This document shows positions 42,648 through 53,077 of a DNA stretch of 64,000 bases, piece by piece. How positions within the stretch are numbered: the first letter of the stretch is position 1; every line of letters begins with the position of its first letter. Below the pieces are notes generated by a model that saw nothing but the letters and a program-made list of their open reading frames with translations, was not told where the DNA came from and did not search any database. The DNA is from Pseudoprimorskyibacter insulae. Lineage in GTDB: Bacteria > Pseudomonadota > Alphaproteobacteria > Rhodobacterales > Rhodobacteraceae. A program made the position numbers and the translations under genes. Where the stretch lies: contig NZ_OMOJ01000011.1 in NCBI RefSeq assembly GCF_900302505.1, positions 1 to 64,000 on the forward strand, written 5' to 3'.

Positions 42648-43468
42648 GTGACGTAGGCGAACTTGCGGCTGCACGGCGACCAGGACGGCACGTTGATCGT
42701 GCCTTGCCCGCCGAAGAATTCCGTCAGGATCACCGGCGTGCCGCCGTCGGCGGGCATCAGGCGCAGCGACACGTTGCGCCCGAAGGGGTGGCCTTCGGTG
42801 CCTTCGGGATAGGCCAGATAGACCACAAGCGCCCCATCCGGTGACGGGTGGGGGAACCAATTGACCATGGCGTCATCGGTCATCCGTTCCAGCCCGGTGC
42901 CGTCGGGGTGAATGCGCCACAGGTCAACCGCGCCGTCTTTTTCGCCGTTGAACCAGATCCATTTGCCATCGGGCGTATAGTCGGACCCGTCGCAATGATC
43001 GAAACCCTCGGTGATCTGCTGTTCGTCGCCGCCCGTCGCCGGAATGGTGTAAATCTGCGCGGTGTCCCCGGTTGAGGCGCGGAACGCAGGGTAGGTGATC
43101 GTTTGCCCATCCGGCGACCAGCCGTGAAAATAGGACGGGCCGTTGGGCGTGACGCGCTGCGGGCGGCCCCCGCCGATGGGCATTGTGTAGATGATGCTTT
43201 TGCCGTCCTCGGTTTTGTCCGAGATCGCCAAGGTCTTGCCATCGGGCGAAATGCCATGGTCGTTGTTCAGCCCGGTCGCAAAGCCGGTATCGACCGGGGT
43301 CAGCGTCGGCGCGTCCAGCGGCACGCGGTACAGCAGACCATCGGCATTCACGATCAGTGCGGTTCCGTCCAAGGTCCAGTTCGGGGCCTCGATGTGGTCG
43401 TCGGTTTTCAGCACCGTCTGAACAGCGCCGCTGTCCAGATCGTAGATGCAAAGTTGCGCAAAGCTCAT
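42632..43468 (-). CDS. TolB/WD40-like beta-propeller protein
   Basis: This 278-residue protein has repeated propeller blades of the TolB/PD40 kind: PNWTLDGTALIV, HGISPDGKTLAIS, HGWSPDGQTITYP, SDYTPDGKWIWFN and PHPSPDGALVVYL. No signal peptide is seen, so it is probably cytosolic, unlike TolB. It overlaps the terB gene start-to-stop by 4 bases and is downstream of it. A ligand or enzyme role is not evident. Confidence 0.82.
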   Translation of the reverse strand: MSFAQLCIYDLDSGAVQTVLKTDDHIEAPNWTLDGTALIVNADGLLYRVPLDAPTLTPVDTGFATGLNNDHGISPDGKTLAISDKTEDGKSIIYTMPIGGGRPQRVTPNGPSYFHGWSPDGQTITYPAFRASTGDTAQIYTIPATGGDEQQITEGFDHCDGSDYTPDGKWIWFNGEKDGAVDLWRIHPDGTGLERMTDDAMVNWFPHPSPDGALVVYLAYPEGTEGHPFGRNVSLRLMPADGGTPVILTEFFGGQGTINVPSWSPCSRKFAYVTYASK

Positions 43469-43890
43469 AGGGTCAGATGGCGGGCGCGGGCGCCACGTTC
43501 GATGGCCGCGGCGTGCAGGCGGTCGATGTTCAACTCATACCGGATTTCTTCCAGTAGGCGCAGTTCTGAATCGTTCAGGTTGCCATCGGCGGCGGCAACG
43601 TCGCAGCTTAGGGCATAGGCCGTTTCATTGAGCTTATCCGGCAGGTTGTCGCGCAGTAGGCCGAACAGGGCATCCAGCCCGTCTTCTTGTTCAAATAGGT
43701 CAAACACAAGCTGAGACATGACGTTCAGCCGGTCCAGATCATAGTCGCCAAAGATTGGCAGGTTGTTCACCTGACTTTGGATCTTAATCAGCTCTGCCGT
43801 GCGCATGTCTTCGTCGGATGCAGAGACGGCAATCATGAGTGCAACAAGGCAATCTTGCGGGGTCAGCGGGTGAGATACGTCTTGTGTCAC
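43465..43890 (-). CDS. TerB family tellurite-resistance-type protein
   Basis: This 141-residue all-helical protein has TerB-like repeats: LVALMIAVSASDEDMRTAEL and the calcium/metal-type acidic turn DVAAADGNLNDSELRLLEEI. The TerB fold is found in tellurite resistance and stress proteins. No other ter genes are near. It is the first of two genes read leftwards and is divergent from lysK. Confidence 0.85.
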   Translation of the reverse strand: MTQDVSHPLTPQDCLVALMIAVSASDEDMRTAELIKIQSQVNNLPIFGDYDLDRLNVMSQLVFDLFEQEDGLDALFGLLRDNLPDKLNETAYALSCDVAAADGNLNDSELRLLEEIRYELNIDRLHAAAIERGARARHLTL

Positions 43891-44009
43891 TGGAATGTCC
43901 TTTAATCAGGCGTGTTGCGGTGCAGAATATTGACCTGATAGCCGCCTAGCAATAGGAGTCCCCGGCAATCTGCGCACATCGGGTGCGCCACCCTTCAGGA
44001 GATCCAAAA

Positions 44010-45581
44010 ATGACCGAGCTGCGCGACGCCGCCCTCGCCTCCAAAGCATGGCCTTTCGAAGAAGCGCGCCGGATCCTGAAACGGTATGAAAAGAAGCCGC
44101 CCGAAAAGGGCTATGTGCTGTTTGAAACCGGCTATGGCCCCTCGGGTCTGCCGCATATCGGCACCTTTGGCGAAGTGGCGCGCACGACGATGATCCGCCG
44201 CGCGTTTGAGGTGATCTCGGACATTCCGACGCGTCTGATCTGTTTCTCGGACGATCTGGACGGGATGCGCAAGGTGCCGGGCAATGTGCCCAATCAGGAC
44301 CGTCTGCGCGAAGATCTGCAGCGCCCGCTGACCAGCGTTTACGACCCGTTTGAAACCCATGAATCCTTCGGCCACCACAATAACGCCATGCTGCGCCGGT
44401 TCCTTGATACCTTCGGGTTCGAGTATGAGTTCATCTCGGCCACCGAATTCTACAGATCGGGCCGGTTTGACGAAATTCTGCTGCGGGCGGCGGAAAAGTA
44501 CGATGACCTGATGGCCATCATGCTGAAATCGCTGCGCGAAGAACGGGCGGCAACCTATTCGATCTTCCTGCCGATCCACCCCGAAACGGGCCGGGTTCTG
44601 TATGTGCCGATGAAGAACGTCGATGCCGCCAAGGGCGAAATCACCTTTGACGACGAAGACGGCAAGGAATGGACGCTTCCGGTCACGGGCGGCAACGTCA
44701 AACTTCAGTGGAAGCCGGACTTTGGCGCACGTTGGGCCGCGCTGAGTGTCGATTTTGAGATGTACGGCAAGGACCACTCAACCAACACGCCAATCTATGA
44801 CGGCATCTGCCGGACGCTGGGCGTTCGCCCGCCCGAGCATTTCACCTATGAGCTGTTCCTAGATGACAAGGGGCAGAAGATCTCAAAATCCTCGGGCAAC
44901 GGCATTTCGATCGACGAGTGGCTGACCTACGCCTCGTCGGAATCGCTGTCGTACTTCATGTACCAAAAGCCCAAGACCGCCAAACGCCTCTGGTGGGATG
45001 TGATCCCCAAATGCGTGGATGAATATCACCAGCAGCTTCGCGCCTATCCGACGCAGGATCTGAAGGCCCAGCTGAACAACCCGGTGTTCCACATCCATGG
45101 CGGCAATGTGCCGGTCAGCACGCTGGATGTGCCGTTCGGTATGCTTTTGAACTTGGCCTCGGCCGCTGGTGCCGAAAGCAAAGACCAGATGTGGGGCTTC
45201 ATTTCGCGCTATGCGCCGGACGCCTCGCCTGAAACGCACCCCGATCTGGATGCGGCGGCGGGCTATGCCGTGGCCTATTACAACGACTACGTGAAGCCGA
45301 ACAAAACCTTCCGCGCCCCCACCGATCTGGAGCGCGAGGCCCTGACCGAATTGCGCGACGGATTGGCCAATTGGGACGGCGCGGCGGATGCAGAAGCGCT
45401 GCAAAGCCTTGTCTTTTCTTGCGGTCGTGAACGGTTTGACCCGATGCGCGATTGGTTCAAAGCGATCTACGAAGTGCTGCTTGGCGCCAGCCAGGGGCCG
45501 CGATTCGGCTCATTTATTGCGCTTTATGGCGTCGAAAACAGCATTGGCCTGATCGACAAAGGCTTGGCGGGCGAGTTGTAA
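44010..45581 (+). CDS. lysK: Lysine--tRNA ligase, class I
   Basis: This 523-residue class I lysyl-tRNA synthetase charges tRNA-Lys. The HIGH-type motif is [18 protein letters not shown] and the KMSKS-type motif is [11 protein letters not shown]. The family is archaeal-like and found in many alphaproteobacteria in place of class II LysS. The ATG at 44010 follows CAGGAGATCC; an upstream frame start at 43983 lacks a site. It is essential if no class II enzyme exists elsewhere in the genome. Confidence 0.96.
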   Translation: MTELRDAALASKAWPFEEARRILKRYEKKPPEKGYVLFETGYGPSGLPHIGTFGEVARTTMIRRAFEVISDIPTRLICFSDDLDGMRKVPGNVPNQDRLREDLQRPLTSVYDPFETHESFGHHNNAMLRRFLDTFGFEYEFISATEFYRSGRFDEILLRAAEKYDDLMAIMLKSLREERAATYSIFLPIHPETGRVLYVPMKNVDAAKGEITFDDEDGKEWTLPVTGGNVKLQWKPDFGARWAALSVDFEMYGKDHSTNTPIYDGICRTLGVRPPEHFTYELFLDDKGQKISKSSGNGISIDEWLTYASSESLSYFMYQKPKTAKRLWWDVIPKCVDEYHQQLRAYPTQDLKAQLNNPVFHIHGGNVPVSTLDVPFGMLLNLASAAGAESKDQMWGFISRYAPDASPETHPDLDAAAGYAVAYYNDYVKPNKTFRAPTDLEREALTELRDGLANWDGAADAEALQSLVFSCGRERFDPMRDWFKAIYEVLLGASQGPRFGSFIALYGVENSIGLIDKGLAGEL

Positions 45582-45690
45582 GGGCATTTTTGCAACACAC
45601 GCAAAAAGTGCACGCGCAACTGATCCGTGTCAAATCCTTGCCCCTGTTCGCCCCCTAACCTGTCTTGCGTGGGGGCGACAGGAGGACGCC

Positions 45691-46098
45691 ATGCTAAAGA
45701 TTGCGATGCTTGCCGCTGTGTTCGCATTGTTCGCCACGGAATCGGTCAGCCAAGAGGTGGAGGCAGGTCGCGCCTTGTTTCGCACCCATTGCGCCACATG
45801 CCACGGGCTAGAGGCGCGGGGAAACGGACCCATGGCCGGGGTGTTGACGGTGCAGCCGATCAACCTGACGGAACTGGCCGCCGCCAATGGTGGCAGTTTC
45901 CCGATGAAACGGGTGATCGAACGGATTGACGGGCGCGACCCGTTGGTCAGCCACGGCTCGCCCATGCCGGTATACGGCGATTATTTCGAAACCCTGTTTG
46001 ATCTCAGCGTTCGCACACCGGACGGCGATACGGTGAAAACCTCGCGCCCGGTGCTTGATCTGGTGATGTACCTGCAATCGGTGCAGGTGGCCGACTAA
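45691..46098 (+). CDS. Periplasmic monoheme cytochrome c
   Basis: This 135-residue protein has a signal peptide (MLKIAMLAAVFALFATESVS) and one heme site CATCH (THCATCHGLEARGNG), with GSPMPVYG supplying the probable axial Met. It is a small class I cytochrome c for periplasmic electron transfer; the partner is unknown. The ATG follows CAGGAGGACGCC. It is convergent with the decarboxylase gene, 3 bases apart. Confidence 0.92.
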   Translation: MLKIAMLAAVFALFATESVSQEVEAGRALFRTHCATCHGLEARGNGPMAGVLTVQPINLTELAAANGGSFPMKRVIERIDGRDPLVSHGSPMPVYGDYFETLFDLSVRTPDGDTVKTSRPVLDLVMYLQSVQVAD

Positions 46099-46101
46099 GC
46101 C

Positions 46102-47508
46102 TTAGGGCATGTCGCGGGCGATTTGGGTGATCACCTCAAACGCCATATTGATATCTTCCTCGGTGCAATCGAATTGCCCGGCTTGGAACCGAATGACCTT
46201 TTGACCTTCGAATAGGGTCTGGGTCAGATAAATCCGCCCATCCTCATTGATCGCATCCACCAGCCGTTGGTTGGCGGCATCCGCATCCGTTGCGCCGGTA
46301 TAGCGGAAGGTGAACAGCGATAGGATCGGCTCGGACGTGATTTCGAAATCCGACTCGGCCCGAAGCCGTTCACAAAGCGCGTGTGACCAGCGGACGTGAT
46401 TGCGCAGGCGGGTACGCAGACCCTCAAGCCCATAGCTGCGCAGCAAGAACCACAGTTTCAGCGCCCGGAACCGGCGGCCAAGCGGGATAGACCATTCGGA
46501 AAAGTTGGTGACCCCATCGCGGTTGTGGGTCAGCAGGAATTCAGGGCGGATGGCCAGGGTTTTGATCAGGCTGTCAGGATTGCGCAGGAACTGGATGGAA
46601 CAGTCGAACTGTGCGCCCAGCCATTTGTGCGGGTTGAAGACGATGCTATCGGCCCGCTCGGCCCCGGCCCAAAGGGTGCGGAACTCAGGGCAGATCATCG
46701 CCGACCCGGCCCAGGCCGCATCAATGTGCAGGTACAGGTCGTGGCGTTCGGCAATATCGGCCAGCGCGTTCAAATCATCGCAGGCCCCGTTGGATGTGCC
46801 ACCCGTGCAGCCGATGATCCCCGCAGGCACCAGCCCGGCGGCTTTATCGGAAACGATCGCGGCCTCAAGCGCGGCGGGGTCCATGCCGCGCGTCGGGCCA
46901 GTGGTCGGGATGCGGACCAGATTGTCTTGCCCGATCCCGGAAAACCAAACCGCCCGGTCAATGGATGTATGCACCTCGGCTGATGAATAGATCCGCAGGG
47001 GCGCCGCGCCAAACAGCCCGCGTTCCTTGCCTTGCCAGTTCAGCGCCCGTTCGCGCATCACCAACACGGCGGCCAAAGTGGCCGAGCTGGCGCTGTCCTG
47101 AATGGCGCCGGTAAAGCCGTCCGGCAGGCCGATGGATTGGCGCATCCAGTCGCAGATCCGTTCTTCCATCTCGGTGGCCGAGGGCGAGGTTTGCCAAAGC
47201 ATGCATTGCGGCGCGATCACCGTCACAAGAAATTCGGCCAGCATCGACGGCGGCGCGGCATTGGCCGGGAAATAGGCGAAGAACCGGGGGTGCTGCCAAT
47301 GGGTGATGCCGGGCATGACGATCTGGTGGAAGTCGGTCATGATGTCCGTCATCGCCTCGCCGGTTTCGGGCGGACAGGCGGGCAGGGCGGCAAAGGTGGT
47401 GCCGGGGGCTACATCCGGGCGCACGGGACGGTCGCGCAGAGATTGATGATACTCTGCCGCCCATTCGGCAATTTTCTTGCCCCAGTCTTCAAATTCCGAC
47501 CAATCCAT
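46102..47508 (-). CDS. PLP-dependent aromatic-L-amino-acid decarboxylase
   Basis: This 468-residue group II decarboxylase has the PLP Lys in FNPHKWLGAQFDCS, DAAWAGSA before it, and the N-terminal HWQHPRFFAYFPANAAPPSML and QDSASSATLAAVL blocks typical of aromatic amino acid decarboxylases (DOPA, tryptophan, tyrosine, phenylalanine). It yields the aromatic amine. It is divergent from an HpaR-like MarR regulator, which suggests control by an aromatic compound. Substrate preference cannot be read here. Confidence 0.92.
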   Translation of the reverse strand: MDWSEFEDWGKKIAEWAAEYHQSLRDRPVRPDVAPGTTFAALPACPPETGEAMTDIMTDFHQIVMPGITHWQHPRFFAYFPANAAPPSMLAEFLVTVIAPQCMLWQTSPSATEMEERICDWMRQSIGLPDGFTGAIQDSASSATLAAVLVMRERALNWQGKERGLFGAAPLRIYSSAEVHTSIDRAVWFSGIGQDNLVRIPTTGPTRGMDPAALEAAIVSDKAAGLVPAGIIGCTGGTSNGACDDLNALADIAERHDLYLHIDAAWAGSAMICPEFRTLWAGAERADSIVFNPHKWLGAQFDCSIQFLRNPDSLIKTLAIRPEFLLTHNRDGVTNFSEWSIPLGRRFRALKLWFLLRSYGLEGLRTRLRNHVRWSHALCERLRAESDFEITSEPILSLFTFRYTGATDADAANQRLVDAINEDGRIYLTQTLFEGQKVIRFQAGQFDCTEEDINMAFEVITQIARDMP

Positions 47509-47626
47509 GTCGCCCTCGCCTTGTTGTGCCGATCAAACCTTAGACAAGGTTGTTGTAGATGTTAAGTAACCAAGCGGAACCGCATTTTGCGCTTTTCGCC
47601 AAACGGGTTGTCTGCATAATAGCGCC

Positions 47627-48073
47627 ATGTCTGACCCAACGCCGCTTGATCTTCATTCGACCCAGAATTCGCTGCCCATGGCTTTGATCCGGGCGCGCGA
47701 ACGGCTTATGGGGCCGATCCGGGATATGCTGTCGCATATCGGGCTGACGGAACAGCAATGGCGTATTTTGCGGGTTCTCGAAGAATTCGGGCCGATGGAT
47801 GTCACGCAACTGGCGGATAAGGCCTGTTTGCTGCTGCCGTCCCTGTCGCGCATTCTGCGGGGAATGGAAGAAAAGCGTCTGATCGAACGCAGCGCCGATG
47901 AGGCCGACCGCCGCCGCCAGATCGTTGAGATCGCCGATGCCGGGCGGGGCTTGCTGCAAGACAACGTCGTGCAGGCGCGGGTGATTGCCGAACAGGTCAA
48001 GCAGCAGCTTGGCACCGAAAAGACCCGCCAATTGCTAGCGCTTTTGGGCGAAGTGGAGCGGATGAAGCCTTAG
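47627..48073 (+). CDS. hpaR: MarR family regulator, HpaR type
   Basis: This 148-residue winged-helix regulator resembles HpaR, repressor of homoprotocatechuate genes: NSLPMALIRARERLMGPIRD, GLTEQQWRILRVLEEFGPMD, CLLLPSLSRILRGMEEKRLI and DEADRRRQIVEIADAG. No hpa genes are in this window; it faces away from the aromatic amino acid decarboxylase, its likely target. It is convergent with and overlaps the LysR gene by 4 bases. Confidence 0.85.
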   Translation: MSDPTPLDLHSTQNSLPMALIRARERLMGPIRDMLSHIGLTEQQWRILRVLEEFGPMDVTQLADKACLLLPSLSRILRGMEEKRLIERSADEADRRRQIVEIADAGRGLLQDNVVQARVIAEQVKQQLGTEKTRQLLALLGEVERMKP

Positions 48074-48996
48074 TGAAAGGCCAATCCGGCCATCACCAGA
48101 TTGCGCAGTCGGGCCGCAATCGGTGCCATGTCCCGGCCTTTGCGTTGGATCAGGTGATAGGGCGATACGATGATCGCTTGGCGCAGCGACAGCGGTTCTA
48201 GCGTGGGGCCGGCTGCGTTTTCGACAAGGCTCATGACTTCGTGCGTCATCGGGGCCAGCAGGTCAGACGATTTCAGGCTGGCAATCATCACCAGAAGCGA
48301 GGTCGTGGTGATGATCGTTTGCGGCGGCGCGACCGAACTGGCCAGATAAGCATCTTCCACCGCTTGGCGCATGGGCGTGCCGGGGGCCTGAATGACCCAG
48401 CCGTAGCCGTCCAATTCCGCGATTTCGAGGTTTTGCCGCCCGGCCAGCGGATGGTTCGACCGGACCAGAAAGCGGATTTCCTCGATCCGTCCGCGGGTGA
48501 TGTCGAATTCGCGGGCATCCAGTTGCGACGGAATGCGGGCCAGTACAAAATCATAATGCCCTGCCATCAGCCCCGTCATGAGATCGTCGCTGGACGAGAC
48601 ATCGATTCGGATGTCTGTCGCTTCGGTCTGTCGGGTCAGCTCTTGCACCGCTGGCACGACATAAGAAACGGCGGCCCCGGTCACGGCTCCCACGCGCACC
48701 GTGCCGCGCGTGCCGCTTTGCAGGGCGGCGACCTCTTGCGCGGTATCCTCCAGATCGGCCAGCAGAATCGCGGCGCGGCGTACCAGAACTTCGCCGATCA
48801 AGGTCGGGGTCATGCCCTTGGGATGGCGATGAAATAGCGGCTGGCCCACCAGATCCTCCATTTGGGCCAGCATCCGCGAGGCGGCAGGCTGGGTCATGGC
48901 CAGCGCATCGGCGGCCAAAGACAGCTGCCCGCTTTCGGAAATGGCGTTCAGCAACCGGTAATGGCGCAGTTTCAATCGAGAAATCAGGTGATCCAT
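48070..48996 (-). CDS. LysR family regulator, GbpR type
   Basis: This 308-residue LysR regulator has an N-terminal helix-turn-helix (LRHYRLLNAISESGQLSLAA ... MTQPAASRMLAQMEDLVGQP) and a periplasmic-binding-like effector domain. Its position, divergent from chvE and gguAB, matches GbpR of Agrobacterium, which responds to arabinose, fucose and galactose. The start at 48996 is the usual LysR start (MDHLISRL); an upstream ATG adds 12 residues. The 164-base intergenic region upstream has T-N11-A-like A/T tracts. Confidence 0.85.
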   Translation of the reverse strand: MDHLISRLKLRHYRLLNAISESGQLSLAADALAMTQPAASRMLAQMEDLVGQPLFHRHPKGMTPTLIGEVLVRRAAILLADLEDTAQEVAALQSGTRGTVRVGAVTGAAVSYVVPAVQELTRQTEATDIRIDVSSSDDLMTGLMAGHYDFVLARIPSQLDAREFDITRGRIEEIRFLVRSNHPLAGRQNLEIAELDGYGWVIQAPGTPMRQAVEDAYLASSVAPPQTIITTTSLLVMIASLKSSDLLAPMTHEVMSLVENAAGPTLEPLSLRQAIIVSPYHLIQRKGRDMAPIAARLRNLVMAGLAFH

Positions 48997-49126
48997 GCAT
49001 CCATATTTCACTAATGGTATGTTGATCGTCAATTATATTATTTGAAAGGTATGACGCTTCGGCGTTTGATGTCCCCCAGACGCAGAGACATGCGTCCGTG
49101 GCACGGTTTTCTCGTGTCGCCGGAAC

Positions 49127-49145
49127 TCGGGTCGGAGGGACCCGA
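49127..49145 (+). promoter_or_regulatory. Hairpin just before the chvE ribosome site
   Basis: TCGGGTC (49127-49133) pairs with GACCCGA (49139-49145), a 7-bp stem with a GGAGG loop, immediately before the real ribosome site GGGAGGAAAAGTT. The loop carries a decoy Shine-Dalgarno sequence. A role in translation or mRNA stability is possible. Confidence 0.35.
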
Positions 49146-49160
49146 ATGGGAGGAAAAGTT

Positions 49161-50222
49161 ATGAAATTCGTGACTAAGGGCGTTGTCGCCCTCGCCATGT
49201 CGGCTGGCCTTTTGGCTGCTCCGGCCTTTGCGGCTGACAAAGGCACCATTGGTATCGCCATGCCGACCAAATCCTCGGCCCGCTGGATCTCGGACGGCAA
49301 CTCGATGGTCGAGCAATTCGCCGCCGCCGGTTATGAGACCGATCTTCAGTACGCCGAAGACGATATCCCCAACCAGCTGGCCCAGATCGAAAACATGGTC
49401 ACCAAGGGCGTTGATGTTCTGGTGATTGCGGCCATCGACGGCACCACGCTGTCGAACGTGCTGGAAAACGCGCATTTCGCTGGCATCAAGACCATCGCTT
49501 ATGACCGTCTGATCCGCGATAGCGAATACGTCGACTACTACGCCACCTTCGACAACTTCAAGGTTGGCGTGCAGCAGGCATCGTCGCTGGTAAGCGGCCT
49601 GAAAGAGCGCTTTGGCGATGGCCCCTACAACGTTGAACTGTTCGGCGGCTCGCCGGACGATAACAACGCCTACTTCTTCTACAACGGTGCGATGTCGGTG
49701 CTTCAGCCGCTGATCGACGCGGGCACTGTTGTGATTGGCTCCGGCCAGATGGGCATGGACACGGTCGGCACCCTGCGTTGGGACGGTGCCGTGGCTCAGG
49801 CCCGGATGGATAACCTTTTGTCGGCCAACTACACCGACAAGATGGTCCACGGCGTTCTGTCGCCCTATGACGGTCTGTCGATTGGTATTCTTTCTTCGCT
49901 CAAGGGTGTGGGCTACGGCTCGGGCGACATGAAGATGCCGATCGTCACCGGACAGGACGCAGAACTGCCGTCGATCAAATCGATCATCGCAGGCGAACAG
50001 TATTCGACCGTGTTCAAGGACACGCGCGAACTGGCCCGCGTGACTGTGGGCATGGTGGATGCCCTGCTGCAAGGCGGCGAGCCGGAAATCAACGACACCT
50101 CGACCTATGACAACGGTGTGAAAGTCATCTCGTCGTACCTGCTCGAGCCGGTGTCGGTGGATGCCACCAACTATGAGGCCATCGTGATCGAGTCGGGCTA
50201 CCACTCGAAGGACGACCTCTGA
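49161..50222 (+). CDS. chvE: Multiple-sugar-binding periplasmic protein ChvE
   Basis: This 353-residue periplasmic receptor is of the ChvE/xylose-binding class. It has a signal peptide [20 protein letters not shown] ending AFA-ADKG and the block [20 protein letters not shown]. ChvE binds arabinose, galactose, fucose and other monosaccharides. The ATG at 49161 has the strong site GGGAGGAAAAGTT. It is the first gene of chvE-gguA-gguB, with an attenuator-like hairpin behind it. Confidence 0.93.
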   Translation: MKFVTKGVVALAMSAGLLAAPAFAADKGTIGIAMPTKSSARWISDGNSMVEQFAAAGYETDLQYAEDDIPNQLAQIENMVTKGVDVLVIAAIDGTTLSNVLENAHFAGIKTIAYDRLIRDSEYVDYYATFDNFKVGVQQASSLVSGLKERFGDGPYNVELFGGSPDDNNAYFFYNGAMSVLQPLIDAGTVVIGSGQMGMDTVGTLRWDGAVAQARMDNLLSANYTDKMVHGVLSPYDGLSIGILSSLKGVGYGSGDMKMPIVTGQDAELPSIKSIIAGEQYSTVFKDTRELARVTVGMVDALLQGGEPEINDTSTYDNGVKVISSYLLEPVSVDATNYEAIVIESGYHSKDDL

Positions 50223-50259
50223 TCCTCTCCTCCCCTTCAGGCAACTGAGGGAAAACGCG

Positions 50260-50293
50260 GGGCCCGGTTACACCATTCGTGGCCGGGCCCTTT
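50260..50293 (+). terminator. Attenuator-type hairpin between chvE and gguA
   Basis: GGGCCCGG at 50260-50267 pairs with CCGGGCCC at 50283-50290, followed by TTT. It lies in the 91-base gap after chvE. Partial termination here would give more binding protein than ATPase. Confidence 0.65.
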
Positions 50294-50313
50294 GAAGACC
50301 GCGGAGCACGGAT

Positions 50314-51834
50314 ATGCACACGCTTCTGGAAATGCGATCCATCACCAAGACCTTTCCGGGCGTCAAAGCGCTGGATACGGTCAATCTGAAGGTCGCCGAG
50401 GGCGAAATTCACGCACTTGTTGGCGAAAACGGTGCAGGCAAATCGACGCTGATGAAGGTTCTGTCCGGCGTCTATCCTCATGGCAGCTATGAGGGCGAGA
50501 TTTTCTATGATGGTGCCGAGGCCCGGTTTGGCGGGATCGCCGACAGCGAGGCCAAGGGCGTCATCATCATTCACCAAGAACTGGCGCTGGTGCCGTTGCT
50601 GTCGATCGCCGAGAACCTGTTTCTGGGCAACGAATGTGCCAAGGGCGGCGTGATGAACTGGCCCGAAACCTTCCGCCGGACCGAAGGTCTGCTCAAGAAG
50701 GTCGGCCTTAGCGAAAGCCCGGCGACGCTGGTTGATAAGCTGGGCGTGGGCAAGCAACAGTTGGTTGAGATTGCCAAGGCACTGGCCAAAGATGTGCGCC
50801 TGTTGATCTTGGATGAGCCGACGGCGGCCTTGTCCGAATCGGACAGTCAGGCGCTTTTGGATCTGATGCTTGAGCTGAAGGCGCAGGGCGTCACCTCGAT
50901 CATCATCAGCCACAAGCTGAACGAAGTGCGCCGCGTGGCCGATAGCATCACCGTGTTGCGCGACGGGTCCGCCGTGTCGACCATGAGCGCGGCGACCGGC
51001 GAGATCACCGAAGACCGCATTGTGCGCGATATGGTGGGCCGCGATATGTCGGCCCGATATCCGGAGCGGGATCGCAAAGCGGGCGACATGCTGATGGAGG
51101 TGGACGGATGGAATGTCTTCCACGCCGAACATGCCGACCGTCAGGTGATCCATGACATTGCTTTCAACGTTCGTGCGGGCGAAGTGGTGGGCATTGCGGG
51201 CCTTATGGGCGCGGGCCGCACCGAATTGGCGATGAGCCTGTTTGGCAAAAGCTATGGTCAGAACATCAGCGGGCAGGTGAAGCTACACGGCAAGCCGGTG
51301 GACACCTCGTCCGTGACTAAGGCGATCAAGGCGGGCCTTGCCTACGTGACCGAGGACCGCAAAGAGCTTGGCCTGATCCTCGATGAAACCATTCTGCGCA
51401 ACACGACGCTGGCCAATCTGGCGGATGTGTCCAGCGGGGGGATCATCAACGAGGCCGAAGAAACCAAGGTTTCTGAACGTTACCGCAAGGCGATGAACAT
51501 CCGCACCCCAAGCGTGTTTCAGCGGGTCGTCAACCTGTCGGGTGGCAACCAGCAAAAGGTTGTGCTGTCGAAATGGCTGTTTGCTGGCCCTGAGGTGCTG
51601 ATCCTGGATGAACCCACGCGCGGTATCGACGTGGGCGCGAAATATGAAATCTACGGCATCATCAACGACCTGTCGGCCCAAGGCAAAGGCGTGGTCATGA
51701 TCAGTTCGGAAATGCCCGAACTGCTGGGGATGTGTGACCGGATCTATGTAATGAACGAGGGCCGTTTCGTGGGCGAATTGACCGCCGCAGAGGCCAGCCA
51801 AGAGCGCATCATGTCGCTCATTGTGACGGAATAA
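50314..51834 (+). CDS. gguA: Sugar ABC transporter ATP-binding protein GguA (MmsA)
   Basis: This 506-residue CUT2 ATPase has two nucleotide domains. The first has Walker [18 protein letters not shown] and Walker [15 protein letters not shown]. The second has the degenerate [16 protein letters not shown] typical of CUT2, with signature [15 protein letters not shown] and [14 protein letters not shown]. It energises uptake of the ChvE-bound sugar. The permease gene follows after 14 bases. Confidence 0.94.
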   Translation: MHTLLEMRSITKTFPGVKALDTVNLKVAEGEIHALVGENGAGKSTLMKVLSGVYPHGSYEGEIFYDGAEARFGGIADSEAKGVIIIHQELALVPLLSIAENLFLGNECAKGGVMNWPETFRRTEGLLKKVGLSESPATLVDKLGVGKQQLVEIAKALAKDVRLLILDEPTAALSESDSQALLDLMLELKAQGVTSIIISHKLNEVRRVADSITVLRDGSAVSTMSAATGEITEDRIVRDMVGRDMSARYPERDRKAGDMLMEVDGWNVFHAEHADRQVIHDIAFNVRAGEVVGIAGLMGAGRTELAMSLFGKSYGQNISGQVKLHGKPVDTSSVTKAIKAGLAYVTEDRKELGLILDETILRNTTLANLADVSSGGIINEAEETKVSERYRKAMNIRTPSVFQRVVNLSGGNQQKVVLSKWLFAGPEVLILDEPTRGIDVGAKYEIYGIINDLSAQGKGVVMISSEMPELLGMCDRIYVMNEGRFVGELTAAEASQERIMSLIVTE

Positions 51835-51848
51835 GAGGGACAACGGAC

Positions 51849-53036
51849 ATGAGCGAGGCACAAGGATCGCAAGGTAAGGGGCTGGGTCAGTACCTTATGG
51901 CGCATATTCGGGATTTCGGGCTGCTGTTCGCCCTGATCGCCATCATGGTGTTCTTCCAGATCGTGACCGATGGCACTTTGATGCGCCCGGTGAATATCAC
52001 CAACCTGTTCCTGCAAAACAGCTATATCATCATCATGGCTTTGGGCATGTTGATCGTCATCGTTGGCGGGCACATTGACCTGTCGGTCGGGTCTGTCATG
52101 GGCTTTATCGGCGCATTGGCGGCGGTGATGATCGTGCAATGGGAGATGCCGGTTAGCCTGACCATCGCGGTTTGTTTGGTCTTTGGCACCATCATCGGGG
52201 CGGCGCAGGGCTATTGGGTAGCCTATTGGAAAATCCCCAGCTTTATCGTGACTTTGGCCGGGATGCTGGTGTTCCGGGGCGCGTCGCTGTGGCTGCTGGA
52301 GGGGCAATCGGTTGGCCCGTTCCCGCGGTCGTTTCAGGCGCTGTCCACCGGCTTTATCCCCGACGTGTTTGGCATTGATCGCCCCAATGGCACGGCTTTG
52401 GCGGTTGGTCTGATTGCGGCGCTGGCCATCGTCTATATGGGCCTTCGCAAACGGGCGCAGAACAAGGCCTACGGGATCGAGGACGAACCCTCGGGCCTGT
52501 TCTGGGGGCGGAATATCATCATCGTCGGCGCGATGCTCTTCGTGTTCTACAAGCTGTCAACCTTCCGGGGCTTGCCCAACGTTTTGGTGACCATGGGTAT
52601 TCTGACGATCATCTATGCGTTCATCACCGAACGCACCACGATTGGCCGCCGCGTCTATGCGCTGGGGGGCAATGAAAAGGCGGCGAAACTGTCGGGTATC
52701 CCGACCGAACGGCTAACCTTCCTGACCTTCGTCAACATGGGCTTTCTGGCCGCGATGGCCGGGCTGATCTTTGCCGCGCGCCTGAATACGGCGACGCCCA
52801 AAGCGGGCTTTGCGGTCGAACTGGACGTGATCGCCGCCGTGTTCATCGGCGGGGCCTCGATGTCGGGCGGTGTCGGCAAGATCGTTGGGGCCGTGGTGGG
52901 CGCGTTCATCATGGGCGTTCTGAACAACGGCATGTCGATCATGGGCATTGGCATCGACTACCAGCAGGTGATCAAAGGGCTTGTTCTTTTGGCTGCCGTG
53001 ATCTTTGACGTCTACAACAAGCAGAAACAGGGCTAG
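51849..53036 (+). CDS. gguB: Sugar ABC transporter permease GguB (MmsB)
   Basis: This 395-residue CUT2 permease has about ten helices, with family motifs NLFLQNSYIIIMALGMLIVI, GGHIDLSVGSVMGF and the late VFIGGASMSGGVGKIVGAVV. GguB homologues are longer than RbsC; the extra length lies in the middle region (about 170-220). It is in one operon with chvE and gguA. Sugar-acid genes follow 41 bases on. Confidence 0.93.
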   Translation: MSEAQGSQGKGLGQYLMAHIRDFGLLFALIAIMVFFQIVTDGTLMRPVNITNLFLQNSYIIIMALGMLIVIVGGHIDLSVGSVMGFIGALAAVMIVQWEMPVSLTIAVCLVFGTIIGAAQGYWVAYWKIPSFIVTLAGMLVFRGASLWLLEGQSVGPFPRSFQALSTGFIPDVFGIDRPNGTALAVGLIAALAIVYMGLRKRAQNKAYGIEDEPSGLFWGRNIIIVGAMLFVFYKLSTFRGLPNVLVTMGILTIIYAFITERTTIGRRVYALGGNEKAAKLSGIPTERLTFLTFVNMGFLAAMAGLIFAARLNTATPKAGFAVELDVIAAVFIGGASMSGGVGKIVGAVVGAFIMGVLNNGMSIMGIGIDYQQVIKGLVLLAAVIFDVYNKQKQG

Positions 53037-53077
53037 GGCGCGTTGCGCCTGTCCCTCCCGCGTGAGAGAGAACTGGT

